From Clostridia bacterium (GTDB taxonomy: Bacteria; Bacillota; Clostridia; Oscillospirales; QAMX01): a stretch of DNA of 49,808 bases. The position numbers and the translations under genes are program-made. Location: contig JAFRWU010000082.1 of assembly GCA_017441705.1 (NCBI GenBank), positions 1-49,808 on the forward strand, read 5' to 3'. The notes beneath the pieces are model-generated. The model was given only the letters and a program-made list of their open reading frames with translations. It was not told the origin of the DNA and did no database searches. Position 1 is the first letter of the stretch. The number at the start of each line of letters is the position of its first letter. This document shows, piece after piece, positions 31,880 through 41,927 of the stretch.

Positions 31880-33745
31880 ATGAGTGAAAAGAATAACGCG
31901 GCTCCGAAGCAGCCGAAAAAGAAGGAATTCTTCCTCTTCCGTTGGATCAAAAGAGCGTTCTTCCCCAATCGGGAGCTGGACATCTACGCCGAGGAACAGC
32001 TGCAGAGCCCGGTACGCCTGGTCATCCGCAACTTCTTCTCCAAACCTCTTTCGGTCATTTCCCTTTGTCTTCTGATCCTCATCGCACTGCTCGTCTTCAT
32101 CGCGCCGAATTTCGTCATCCTTGATCTGGGCGAACAGGACAGCACCCTGATGAACATCTCCCCGGGCTTCAGCATCATGAATTACCCGAGGGCTCTGGAA
32201 AAGAACGGGATCGCCGATATCTCGGTCGGCAACAACTATGCCGTCGGCGTCGATAAGGCGGGACACGTCTACGCCTGGGGCAAGACCCGGGTCTCCAGCG
32301 TCATCAATCTTTCGGATATCCCCGAAGAGGTCCTGAATGCGAAGATCGTCAAGGTCTCCGCCGGCAGCGACTTCATCCTGGCTCTGGACGAGCGCGGCAC
32401 CGTCTACGGATGGGGCAACAACCGCCTGCGCCAGCTCGTCCTTCCCGACGAGATCGACAGCAACAACCGGATGCACGAATTCGGCATCAAGGAGATCCAC
32501 GCCTCCGATCAGTTCTCGGCCGCTCTGACCGACGACGGACGGGTGTTCCTCTGGGGCAACGGCAACTTCGTGGATCTTTCCTTCCGTGAGGAATTCAGCG
32601 GACACGTCAAGAGCCTGGCCCTCACCAACAGCGCTTACGTGATCCTCACCGATGACGGCGCGGTCAAATGCGCCAACGATCACGCCAGCACCACCATCAC
32701 CAAGATCCCCGAGGGACTGGAATCCGGCGTCGTCAGCATTACCGCCAGCTCCAACTGCGTGGCGGCCCTGAAGGAAGACGGCTCGATCGTCGTCTGGGGC
32801 GCCTACACCAAAGGCGAAGACAAGATCCCGGAATTCTCCTCCAAGGTCGTCGAGATCGAAGGGGGCCGCTACCACTTTGTGGCGCGCTGCGAAGACGGCA
32901 GCATCGTCGGATGGGGCAGCAACCGGTATAACCAGCTTGACGCGCCCAAAGCGGCCGTGACTCAGAAGATCGACAGGATCTTCTCCGGCTCCTTCCAGAA
33001 CTACGCGCTGACCGAAAGCGGCAAGCTGGTCACCTGGGGCCTCAAGGGCTTCCTGCTCGGGACCGACACGCTGGGACGCGACATCTTCGCCCGGCTTGTC
33101 AACGGCGGCAAGATGACCATGACCATCGGTGCCATCGCGGTCATCATCGAAACCATCATCGGCATCATTCTCGGCGGTATCGCCGGGTACTTCGGCGGCG
33201 TGGTCGACATGGTCATCATGCGCATCGCAGAGGTCGTGTCCAGCATGCCCTTCATCCCCTTCGCCATGATCCTGTCGGCGGTCATCGGCACGCGGATCTC
33301 GGTGGAACAGCGCATGTATCTCATCATGATCATTCTGGGCATCCTGTCGTGGCCGGGCATCTGCCGGCTGGTGCGCGCCCAGATGTTCGCGCAGCGCGAA
33401 ATGGAGTACGTCGTGGCGGCGAAAGCCCTCGGCGTCAAGGAATCGAAGATCATCTTCGGCCACATCATTCCGAACGTCATGTCGGTCTGCCTGGTCACCG
33501 TCACCCTTGCCTTCGGTACCGCGATGCTGACCGAATCCACGCTTTCCTACCTGGGCTTCGGCGTTCCGCTGCCCACCCCGACCTGGGGCAACATGCTCTC
33601 CAACGCCAAAAACAGCATCGTCATCCAGAACTACTGGTGGAACTGGCTGTTCGTCGGCGCGGTCTTCGGCATCGCCTGTATCTGCATCAACCTGATCGGC
33701 GACGGTCTGCGCGACGCGCTCGACCCGAAGGCAAACGGACGATAA
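31880..33745 (+). CDS. OppC-like ABC permease with an inserted seven-repeat RCC1-like beta-propeller
   Basis: 621 residues, about twice the usual OppC length. A basic N-terminal tail is followed by the first membrane helix (about 57-77). Residues 111-390 then hold seven repeats of 39-47 residues, each a strand with Gly/Ala followed by xxALxxDGxVxxWG; the Trp-Gly pairs are at 133, 178, 225, 306, 345 and 386, and repeat four has lost its pair. This is the RCC1/BLIP-II pattern and seven blades make a closed propeller. The normal permease resumes with LGTDTLGRDIF (393-403), five helices and the EAA loop (about 509-532). By OppC topology the propeller lies outside the cell, next to the docking site of the binding protein. 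It follows the OppB gene by 17 bases. Confidence 0.93.
   Translation: MSEKNNAAPKQPKKKEFFLFRWIKRAFFPNRELDIYAEEQLQSPVRLVIRNFFSKPLSVISLCLLILIALLVFIAPNFVILDLGEQDSTLMNISPGFSIMNYPRALEKNGIADISVGNNYAVGVDKAGHVYAWGKTRVSSVINLSDIPEEVLNAKIVKVSAGSDFILALDERGTVYGWGNNRLRQLVLPDEIDSNNRMHEFGIKEIHASDQFSAALTDDGRVFLWGNGNFVDLSFREEFSGHVKSLALTNSAYVILTDDGAVKCANDHASTTITKIPEGLESGVVSITASSNCVAALKEDGSIVVWGAYTKGEDKIPEFSSKVVEIEGGRYHFVARCEDGSIVGWGSNRYNQLDAPKAAVTQKIDRIFSGSFQNYALTESGKLVTWGLKGFLLGTDTLGRDIFARLVNGGKMTMTIGAIAVIIETIIGIILGGIAGYFGGVVDMVIMRIAEVVSSMPFIPFAMILSAVIGTRISVEQRMYLIMIILGILSWPGICRLVRAQMFAQREMEYVVAAKALGVKESKIIFGHIIPNVMSVCLVTVTLAFGTAMLTESTLSYLGFGVPLPTPTWGNMLSNAKNSIVIQNYWWNWLFVGAVFGIACICINLIGDGLRDALDPKANGR
32210..33049 (+). 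repeat. Seven RCC1-type repeats inside the permease gene
   Basis: Repeat starts are at residues about 114, 159, 206, 246, 287, 326 and 367 of the permease, spaced 45, 47, 40, 41, 39 and 41 residues. The repeats are diverged at both DNA and protein level, so the array is old rather than a recent tandem duplication. The reading frame stays open through both junctions. Confidence 0.85.
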
Positions 33746-33758
33746 GGAGGGGACAGAT

Positions 33759-34752
<994 letters not shown>

Positions 34753-34766
<14 letters not shown>

Positions 34767-36285
34767 GAAAGTCTTACTGAAGATCACCAATCTGAAGCAG
34801 TACTTCCCCCTGAAGAAAAAAGGCATGTACGTCAAGGCCAACGACGGCATCGACGTGGAAATCTACGAAGGCGAGACCCTGGGCCTGGTGGGCGAATCCG
34901 GCTGCGGCAAATCCACCTTCGGACGCACCGTCCTGGAGCTGTATCCCCAGACCGACGGCCGCACCATGTACTACGGCCGCACGATCGACGAGATCGCGCC
35001 GAAATACATCGAAAAAACGATCCGTCATCTGCCCAAGCTCCGTGAAAAGGCCAGGAAGCTGCAGACGAAGGCCGACGAGGCGCAGAAGGCGTTCGACGAA
35101 GCCAAGCCCGAGGAGCAGGCCGCGAAAAACGAAGCTCTGCGTCAGGCGAAGCGCGACGCGGACGCCGCTCTCTGGAACATCGCCAACGTCTTCGGCGGCT
35201 TCATCACCCTGGACGACACCAAGCCCGCGCAGGACGCCAACGAAGCCATTCAGAAGCTTTCGGTGAAGCTTCGCAATCTCAACAGGGTCCGTGCGAAACA
35301 CCAGACCATTCTGGAAGACCTGGAATATCTGGAAGAGAAGAAGGGCGGCAAGACGCAGAAGATCGCGGCGAGAAAAGAAAAGATCGCCGCGGTGGACAAG
35401 GAGATCGAAGGGATCAAAGCAGAGCTGAAAACGGCGCACAAAGCGCTGCAGGATCTGCGCATTCCCTACAAGGACGATCCGGAGTTCCAGAAATACGAGA
35501 TCTATCGCGACGACGGCATCGACCTGGCGCGTCTGACCGGGAACGAAATGCGGCATTTCAGAAGCGATCTGCAGCTGATCTTCCAGGATCCGTATTCCTC
35601 TCTGAACCCCCGCATGACGGTTGGCCAGATCATCAGCGAAGGCATGGTTGCCCACGGCCGCTTCCGCAAGAACAGTCCTCGTATGCAGGATAAGATCCTG
35701 GAGACCATGGATATGTGCGGCCTGGCGCCCTACTTCATCCACCGGTTCCCGCATCAGTTCTCCGGCGGCCAGCGGCAGAGGATCGGCATCGCCCGCGCTC
35801 TGTCCACCGATCCGAAGTTCGTCATCTGCGACGAGGCGGTCTCGGCTCTGGACGTTTCGATCCAGTCCCAGATCATCAACCTGCTGCAGGATCTGAAGGA
35901 AAGTAAGAAGCTGACCTATCTCTTCATCACCCACGACCTGTCGGTTGTCAAATACATATCCGACCGCATCGGCGTGATGTATCTCGGCAACCTCGTGGAA
36001 CTCTCCGACGCGCAGGAGATGTTCGATCATCCTCTGCATCCGTACACCGAGGCGCTGCTTTCCGCCATCCCCACCACCAACGTGGACGACAACCGCGATC
36101 TGGTGATCCTGGAGGGCGATATCCCCAGCCCGGTGAACCCGCCGAAGGGATGCAAATTCCACACCCGGTGCAAATACTGCACCGAAATCTGCACAAGGAT
36201 CACCCCCGAATGGGAAGAGGTCCGTCCCAATCACTTCGTCGCCTGCCATCACGTGCTGGAAAGCGGCATGAAGGAAAAGGAATAA
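34753..36285 (+). CDS. Oligopeptide ABC transporter ATPase, OppF-like, with a long coiled-coil insertion
   Basis: 510 residues; OppF is usually about 310-340. Walker [10 protein letters not shown] is at 47-55, and after a short strand region (to about residue 80) there are some 170 residues rich in Lys, Glu, Ala and Gln with heptad character (about 85-148 and 160-237), looking like an antiparallel coiled-coil hairpin with a short tip around FGGFITLDD. The ATPase core then resumes with the Q-loop [12 protein letters not shown] (276-287), signature FSGGQRQR (336-343), Walker B FVICDEA (356-362) and THD (393-395). The C-terminus has [14 protein letters not shown] (467-480). All catalytic motifs are intact, so activity is expected. 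Confidence 0.93.
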
Positions 36286-36297
36286 GCAGAAAAGACC

Positions 36298-36346
36298 AAA
36301 GGCGCGCCGCACATTCCGGAGGACCGGAAGAAGGCGCGCCTTTTTT
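36298..36346 (+). terminator. Terminator of the oligopeptide importer operon
   Basis: An 8-bp GC stem (36301-36308 with 36333-36340) extended by A-T pairs, with an inner TTCCGG/CCGGAA hairpin, followed by six T residues. Confidence 0.85.
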
Positions 36347-36362
36347 CTAAAGGGAGTCGGTT

Positions 36363-36851
36363 ATGTTTTTCTCCAAAAGAATCAAAAAGAGCTTTGAAAT
36401 CATGGAAGAGAGGAACCGCCGGTATCTGGAAAGCGTCCGGGACGGGAACGCCGCGGAGCCTTCCGTGACCGACGGCGCCGCCGGAGACGGAGAAGAGGAA
36501 GCGGCCCCTTCCGCCGGGGAGATCTCCGAAGACGGACGCGGCGCAGAGGCGCAGGCCGCGCGGGAGATCGAAGAGGAGATCGGGGAGGACGTCGGGGAAC
36601 TTGCGGCGGAAGGATCTGCGGAGGATCCCGAAACCGCGGAGAAGGAAACCGTCCGACGGATGCGCTACGCCCCGGTCAGGGACCTTTCCGCGGAAGAGGC
36701 GGAGGAAAAGGCGGAGGAATTCCACCGGGAGGAAAACAAGCTGGAAAAAGGCGACATCCCGGCCATGATCCTTTCTGCGATCCTGGTGTTCGGCCCGATC
36801 TTTCTGGTGCTCGGAGGCATTCTCGCCCTGGCGTGGATCCTTCTGCATTGA
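36363..36851 (+). CDS. Acidic protein with a single C-terminal membrane helix, hypothetical
   Basis: 162 residues. A short basic helical start (FFSKRIKKSFEIMEERNRRY) is followed by about 100 residues dominated by Glu, Ala, Gly and Asp with little predicted order. The last 30 residues are a hydrophobic helix (PAMILSAILVFGPIFLVLGG and on to the end), giving a tail-anchored layout with the acidic part in the cytoplasm. I recognise no family. It stands between the oligopeptide importer terminator and the export operon and has AGGGAG ahead of the ATG. Confidence 0.7.
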   Translation: MFFSKRIKKSFEIMEERNRRYLESVRDGNAAEPSVTDGAAGDGEEEAAPSAGEISEDGRGAEAQAAREIEEEIGEDVGELAAEGSAEDPETAEKETVRRMRYAPVRDLSAEEAEEKAEEFHREENKLEKGDIPAMILSAILVFGPIFLVLGGILALAWILLH

Positions 36852-36966
36852 GCGCGTTTTTCGAAAAGAATAACGGCTGTCCGGCGCCGGAGGCGGAACT
36901 TATCCGTCCCCGGCGCGTCATATGCTTTGTATATCCGCAAAGAACAGCGCATAAAGGAGTTTTTCT

Positions 36967-38331
36967 ATGAAAAAGTCTTGGATGATCCTCTGCTTCAGTC
37001 TGATCCTGGGGCTTTTTGCCTCCTGCGGCGGAGCGGGCGAGGTCGCTTACGTCCAGTCGGTCGGGATGCTGGCCGGCATCGGACCGGCAGGCGCCCTCAT
37101 GCGCTTCGGCGGGATCGTCGCCCCGCAGAGCACCGCTTCCGTCGACAAGGCAGCCGATCTGACCATCGGCGAGATGAAGGTCAGGGAGGGCGACGAGGTA
37201 AAGAAAGGCGATCTGCTCTTTGTCTATGACGCCGACGAAAGCAGACTGAATCTGGAAAAGGCCCGCACCGAACTGGAACAGCTCAAAATGAGTCTTCTCC
37301 AGAACGAGAAGGATCTGGAGACCCTGAAAAAGGAGAAGGAAAAAGCCTCCAAGGATCAAAAGCTCGCCTATACGCTGGAGATCCAGGAGACCGAAACCAA
37401 TATCCTGGAGCTGAAATACAACCTCTCCGAAAAGGAAAAGGAGATCGCCCGGCTGGAGGAAAGCCTGGAGAATCTCGAGGTCAGAGCCCCCGTGACCGGA
37501 CGCATCCAGTCGCTGAACGAAAACGGCGGCAGCGACAGCATGGGGAACCCGCTGCCCTTCATGACCATCGTGGAGACCGGCAGGATGCGCGTCAAGGGGA
37601 CCCTGAACGAACAAAACGTCCTTTATATGTCTGAGGGGATGCCGGTTTTGATCCGTTCCCGCCTGGACGGGACGATCTGGCGCGGTACGGTCGCCGCGAT
37701 CGACTGGGAAAAGCCGGTATCCCAGAGCAGCGATTCCTATTACGGCGCCGCCGCGGAATCCTGGGAAAAAGGGGTGCCCACCACCGCCGAGGTTCCGAAT
37801 GAGGGAACCTCCGCCACCCGCTATCCCTTCTACGTGGAGCTGGAAAGCGACGAGGGGCTCCTGATGGGTCAGCACGTCTATATCGAGCCCGACGTCGGGG
37901 AAAACGGGGACGAAGCCGCCCTCGTGCTGGATGCGGCCTTCTTCAGCGACGCCGCGGAAAGCCCGTGGGTCTGGGCGGAGAACCAGAACGGCAGACTGGA
38001 AAAGCGCTCCGTCACCCTCGGCGCTTACGACGAGATGCGCAGCGCCTATCCGGTGCTTTCGGGTCTCGGCGCCGACGACAATATCGCGTTCCCGGAGGAA
38101 AGGCTCCGGGAAGGGATGCGCTGCGTCCCCTATGAGGAAGCGGAGATCGATCCGGACGTCGTCAAGGAAGGCGGCTGGAACGCCGAAGAGCCGGGCTATG
38201 AAGAGGAGTTCGCGGACGACAGGATCTTCGAAGGCGCCATCGTCGGCGGAGAAGAAAGCTTTGACTTTGCCGGGATCGAAAAACCCGCCGAAAGCGAGGC
38301 TTACGCCGCAAGCGAAGGGGGGATTGGATGA
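36967..38331 (+). CDS. HlyD/MacA-type efflux adaptor lipoprotein
   Basis: 454 residues. A signal peptide ends in FASC with Cys20 as likely lipid anchor. A lipoyl-like half-motif (GEMKVREGDEVKKGDLLF) is followed by a coiled-coil hairpin (about 95-165), the second lipoyl half (VRAPVTGRIQSL) and beta-barrel segments. Such adaptors link a MacB-type transporter to its cargo; in a Gram-positive cell they sit outside the membrane. The C-terminal 70 residues are very acidic. AAAGGAG precedes the ATG, and the stop overlaps the start of the ATPase gene. Confidence 0.88.
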   Translation: MKKSWMILCFSLILGLFASCGGAGEVAYVQSVGMLAGIGPAGALMRFGGIVAPQSTASVDKAADLTIGEMKVREGDEVKKGDLLFVYDADESRLNLEKARTELEQLKMSLLQNEKDLETLKKEKEKASKDQKLAYTLEIQETETNILELKYNLSEKEKEIARLEESLENLEVRAPVTGRIQSLNENGGSDSMGNPLPFMTIVETGRMRVKGTLNEQNVLYMSEGMPVLIRSRLDGTIWRGTVAAIDWEKPVSQSSDSYYGAAAESWEKGVPTTAEVPNEGTSATRYPFYVELESDEGLLMGQHVYIEPDVGENGDEAALVLDAAFFSDAAESPWVWAENQNGRLEKRSVTLGAYDEMRSAYPVLSGLGADDNIAFPEERLREGMRCVPYEEAEIDPDVVKEGGWNAEEPGYEEEFADDRIFEGAIVGGEESFDFAGIEKPAESEAYAASEGGIG

Positions 38332-39011
38332 TCCTCGAAATGCGTGACATCGTCAAGGAATACACTCTCGGGCGCACGGCGTCCCGGGTCCTCGATCACG
38401 TGAACCTGACGGTGGAAGAAGGAGAGTATCTGGCGATCATGGGCCCGTCGGGCTCGGGAAAGACGACGCTTCTGAATCTGATCGGCTGTCTGGACGTACC
38501 GACCTCCGGCTCTTACGTGTTCGCGGGACGGGACGTGACGAAGCTTTCGCAGAAGCAGCTTGCCGATCTGCGCAACCGGGAGATCGGATTCGTCTTTCAA
38601 TTCTTTTATCTCCTTGCGAATATGAACGCCATCGAAAACGTGGCTCTGCCCCTGCTCTATCAGGGGGTGCACAAGAAAGAGCGCATGGAACGCGCCGCCG
38701 AAGCGCTCAGGACCGTCGGGCTGGAGGACCGGATGAAATACCGGCCGGATCAGCTTTCCGGCGGACAGAGCCAGCGCGTGGCCATTGCCCGCGCCATCGC
38801 CGCCAGGCCCCGCCTGCTCCTGGCCGACGAGCCCACCGGCGCCCTGGATTCCCAGTCCGGAGCCCAGGTGATGGATATTTTCGATATGCTTCACCGGTCC
38901 GGAAGCAGCATCGTGATGATCACGCACGACCGGAACGTGGCCGCCCGGGCGGATAAGATCCGCACGATCTGCGACGGCGTCCTTGCGGAGGAGGCGGTGG
39001 AAAATGAGTAA
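38328..39011 (+). CDS. MacB/LolD-type ABC transporter ATPase
   Basis: 227 residues, the usual size for this class. Walker A GPSGSGKTT is at 39-47, the Q-loop is in FVFQFFYLLANMNA, the signature is LSGGQSQR, Walker B is LLLADEPTGALD and the switch region is MITHDRN. It powers the FtsX-like permease at 40607 through a mechanotransmission mechanism known for MacB-family exporters. It overlaps both the preceding and the following adaptor genes. Confidence 0.94.
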   Translation: MILEMRDIVKEYTLGRTASRVLDHVNLTVEEGEYLAIMGPSGSGKTTLLNLIGCLDVPTSGSYVFAGRDVTKLSQKQLADLRNREIGFVFQFFYLLANMNAIENVALPLLYQGVHKKERMERAAEALRTVGLEDRMKYRPDQLSGGQSQRVAIARAIAARPRLLLADEPTGALDSQSGAQVMDIFDMLHRSGSSIVMITHDRNVAARADKIRTICDGVLAEEAVENE

Positions 39012-40602
39012 GGTGGCCAAACGCCTGCTTGCCGCGCTGCTGGCGATCGCGCTTCTGGTAGGCGGTCTGTGGGGCGTCCTCGTTCTGATCCGCAACCTGA
39101 GACGCAAACCGGTAAAGGTTTTCAGCGTCGCGAATTTCGCCACGAACGACATGTACGGGACCCAGTCCGAAACCTCCGGCATGGTGACCAGCGAAGATCT
39201 GCAGAAGATCTGGCCGACCGACACCCAGATCATCCGCAAGGTCTTCGTCAGTGAGGGGCAGCGCGTCAAAAAGGGCGACCCGCTCCTCTCCTACGACACG
39301 ACCCTTTCGGAGATCGATCTGGAACGGGCGCGGCTTGCGGTCGCCAAGGAAGAGCTGGCCCTGGAAAACGCGGAGAAGGAGCTGAAGCTCCTGAAGGCCA
39401 TGCGGCCCTATTCCAGCACGCTGGTGATCCCCGAAAACAACGTTCAGTACCGCACGGTCGTCCCGCCCCTCTATCTTTCCGGGAACGGGCTGAGTGAAGA
39501 CGATCCGGCGTATATCCTGATCGGGGAAAACCTGCACTTTACCCCCGAAGACATTCTTGCCTGGATCCCGGAAGAGCCGGCGGAGCCTGCCGAAGAAGAG
39601 ACCGCTCCCGCGGAAGAGGAGACCGAAGGCGAACCGGAGGCCGGACCGGAAGAGACTCCGGCCGAAGGATCCGGCCCGGGCGTCCGGTACGCGGTGCTTC
39701 TGATCCGGGAATACAACGCGCTGAACGGGCGCGTGCTTTCCTCCTACGGCGTGGAGCTTGCGCCGGACGGCGGCATGCGCTTCTTTACCCCCTTCCTCCC
39801 GCCCGAAATCGAAGCCTACGACGCGCCGCCGGAGCCCTATTACAAGGAATCCGGCTCCCCGTATACCGCGGCTGAACTCAGACAGATGCGGGACGAAAAA
39901 CAGAAGGAGATCGAAGAAGGAACGCTGGCCCTGAAACTTTCGAAGATCGAGCTGGAGAAAAAAGAGAAAGAAGTCGCCGACGGCGTGGTCAGGAGCGAGA
40001 TCGACGGAACGGTCACCGCCGTGCGCAGCGCGGAACAGGCCGCCAGCGAAGAGGCGGCGCTTCTGGAGGTATCGGCGGGCGGCGGTTACTACGTCCGCTG
40101 CACCATGAGCGAAATGGAACGGGGATCGCTGGTCGTGGGAAGCTCTGTGAACGTCATGTCGTGGATGACCGGCGTCTCCTGCGTCGGCGAGGTGACCGAG
40201 ATCGGCGATTATCCGGTTTCCGGCGGCTACAGCTACTCGAACGGCAACCAGAACGTTTCCTACTATCCCTTTACGGTGTTCGTCAGCGGAGACGAGGCGC
40301 TCCGGGAATTCGATTACGTCTCCGTGACCTATCAGAGCCGGCCGGCCTCCCTCGGCACGTTCTTCCTGCAGAACCAGTTCATCCGCACCGACGGCAGCCG
40401 CAGCTTCTGCTACGTGCGCGGCGCGGACGGCCTTCTGGAAGAGCGGACGATCCGGACCGGACGCGATCTCTGGGGCAGCTACACCGAGATCCGCGGCGGC
40501 CTGACGATGGCCGATTTCGTGGCCTTCCCCTACGGAAAGAACGTGATCTCCGGCGCGAAGACCGAGGAAGCGGACGCCCAGAGCTTTTACGAAGGATGGT
40601 GA
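39004..40602 (+). CDS. Second HlyD/MacA-type adaptor with a domain inserted in its coiled-coil hairpin
   Basis: 532 residues. An N-terminal membrane helix (about 10-30) takes the place of the lipobox of the first adaptor. The lipoyl half-motif (VFVSEGQRVKKGDPLLSY) leads into helix one (about 101-133); helix two comes only at 290-327. The 155 residues between contain a strongly acidic linker (189-222, Glu/Pro/Ala) and beta-rich segments such as YAVLLIREYNALNGRVLSSYGVEL split around it. The second lipoyl half (SEIDGTVTAVRS) and barrel domains follow. It overlaps the ATPase stop by 8 bases and the permease starts 4 bases after it. Confidence 0.85.
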   Translation: MSKVAKRLLAALLAIALLVGGLWGVLVLIRNLRRKPVKVFSVANFATNDMYGTQSETSGMVTSEDLQKIWPTDTQIIRKVFVSEGQRVKKGDPLLSYDTTLSEIDLERARLAVAKEELALENAEKELKLLKAMRPYSSTLVIPENNVQYRTVVPPLYLSGNGLSEDDPAYILIGENLHFTPEDILAWIPEEPAEPAEEETAPAEEETEGEPEAGPEETPAEGSGPGVRYAVLLIREYNALNGRVLSSYGVELAPDGGMRFFTPFLPPEIEAYDAPPEPYYKESGSPYTAAELRQMRDEKQKEIEEGTLALKLSKIELEKKEKEVADGVVRSEIDGTVTAVRSAEQAASEEAALLEVSAGGGYYVRCTMSEMERGSLVVGSSVNVMSWMTGVSCVGEVTEIGDYPVSGGYSYSNGNQNVSYYPFTVFVSGDEALREFDYVSVTYQSRPASLGTFFLQNQFIRTDGSRSFCYVRGADGLLEERTIRTGRDLWGSYTEIRGGLTMADFVAFPYGKNVISGAKTEEADAQSFYEGW

Positions 40603-40606
40603 GAGA

Positions 40607-41854
40607 ATGCTTCAGAATATAGCCTTGTCCTTTCAGGGGCTCTGGAGCCATAAGCTCCGTTCCTTCCTGACCATGCTCGGCATCATCATCGGCATCGCCT
40701 CCATCATCACCATCGTCTCCACCATCAAGGGGACCAGTGAACAGATCAAGGAAAACCTGATCGGCGCGGGGAACAACGTGGTGACCGTGCGCCTGACCCA
40801 GGACGGCAATCCACTGGAGCTCTCCTATATGCCGCTTCCCGGCGGGGTAAGGCCTGCGGACGAGGAGGTCCGGGCGGCCGTCGATCAGCTTCCTGACGTC
40901 CGGGAAAGCTCGCTTTACCGCGTCCGGCCCTATGCCGGCAATATCTTCTGGAAAAACAACGCCTTCTCCGGCGATCTTTACGGCGTGGATCTCCACTATT
41001 TCCCGGTGAACGGATATCAGGTGCGCCTGGGACGCGGCTTTACCGAAAGGGATTTCAGCGAATACCGCAAAGCGGCGATCCTGGACGCCCGGGCGGCGTC
41101 GCGCCTCTTTGAGGGGGAGAATCCTCTGGGGATGATCCTGGAGATCCAGAGCGAACCCTATACGGTGGTCGGCGTGGTGGAAAAGGAAAACAAGAACGCG
41201 CCTGCCATCGAGACCATGCAGGATTATTATCTCTACGCCGACACCTCCGCCGGATGCGTTTTCGTGCCGGAGCATGCCTGGAACGTGCTGTTCCGGTATG
41301 ACGAACCGCAGATGCTCGCCGTGCGCGCCGAAAAGACCGACGATATGGCCAGGGCGGGCCGCGACGCGGCCGATCTGCTGAACAAAAAGCTGGTATCGGG
41401 CGGCGCCGTCCAATACGAGGCGGTCAATCTTCTGGAACGCGCGTCTGAGCTGGAAGCTCTGGCGGGAAGCGCCAACACCCAGCTTATCTGGATCGCCGGG
41501 ATCTCGCTTCTGGTGGGCGGCATCGGCGTCATGAACATCATGATGGTGTCGGTCACCGAAAGGACCCGGGAGATCGGCCTGAAAAAGGCCCTCGGCGCCC
41601 GCCGGACCCGGATCCTGTGGCAGTTTTTGACCGAGGCGGCGGTCCTGACGTCGCTCGGCGGCATCATGGGAGTCGCGGGCGGGATCGGCCTTGCGAAGAT
41701 GCTTTCCCATGTGATGAGCATCCCCACCGCGGTCAGTATCCCCGCGTGTCTGGTGGCGGTGGCGTTTTCCACGGTCATCGGCCTGTTCTTCGGCCTGGTG
41801 CCCGCGGTGAAGGCCAGTAAGCTGAACCCCATCGACGCTCTGCGAAGGGAATGA
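40607..41854 (+). CDS. MacB-type ABC permease (MacB_PCD and FtsX domains)
   Basis: 415 residues. One N-terminal helix (SFLTMLGIIIGIASIITIVS), a large extracellular domain (about 50-280), then three helices with the FtsX signature GIGVMNIMMVSVTERTREIG followed by LKKALGARR. The C-terminus VPAVKASKLNPIDALR is typical. With the ATPase and the two adaptors it should form an exporter for peptides, antimicrobials or lipids; the cargo is not readable from context. Confidence 0.93.
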   Translation: MLQNIALSFQGLWSHKLRSFLTMLGIIIGIASIITIVSTIKGTSEQIKENLIGAGNNVVTVRLTQDGNPLELSYMPLPGGVRPADEEVRAAVDQLPDVRESSLYRVRPYAGNIFWKNNAFSGDLYGVDLHYFPVNGYQVRLGRGFTERDFSEYRKAAILDARAASRLFEGENPLGMILEIQSEPYTVVGVVEKENKNAPAIETMQDYYLYADTSAGCVFVPEHAWNVLFRYDEPQMLAVRAEKTDDMARAGRDAADLLNKKLVSGGAVQYEAVNLLERASELEALAGSANTQLIWIAGISLLVGGIGVMNIMMVSVTERTREIGLKKALGARRTRILWQFLTEAAVLTSLGGIMGVAGGIGLAKMLSHVMSIPTAVSIPACLVAVAFSTVIGLFFGLVPAVKASKLNPIDALRRE

Positions 41855-41860
41855 AACAGC

Positions 41861-41899
41861 GCAAAAAAACGCCTGCCTTACAAGGCAGGCGCTTTTTTG
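41861..41899. terminator. Bidirectional terminator between the export operon and htpG
   Basis: CGCCTGCCTT (41870-41879) pairs with AAGGCAGGCG (41882-41891), flanked by a 7-A run on the left and a 6-T run on the right, so it works in both directions between convergent genes. Confidence 0.88.
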
Positions 41900-41927
41900 C
41901 GGTGCGGAAAAATCGCTTGCGGCCGGA

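Noticed and set aside
31880..33745. Permease and RCC1 protein as two genes fused by a sequencing error
   Set aside because: The frame is continuous through both junctions, the propeller sits inside the permease and not at an end, and exactly seven repeats are present, so an in-frame domain insertion is the simpler reading.
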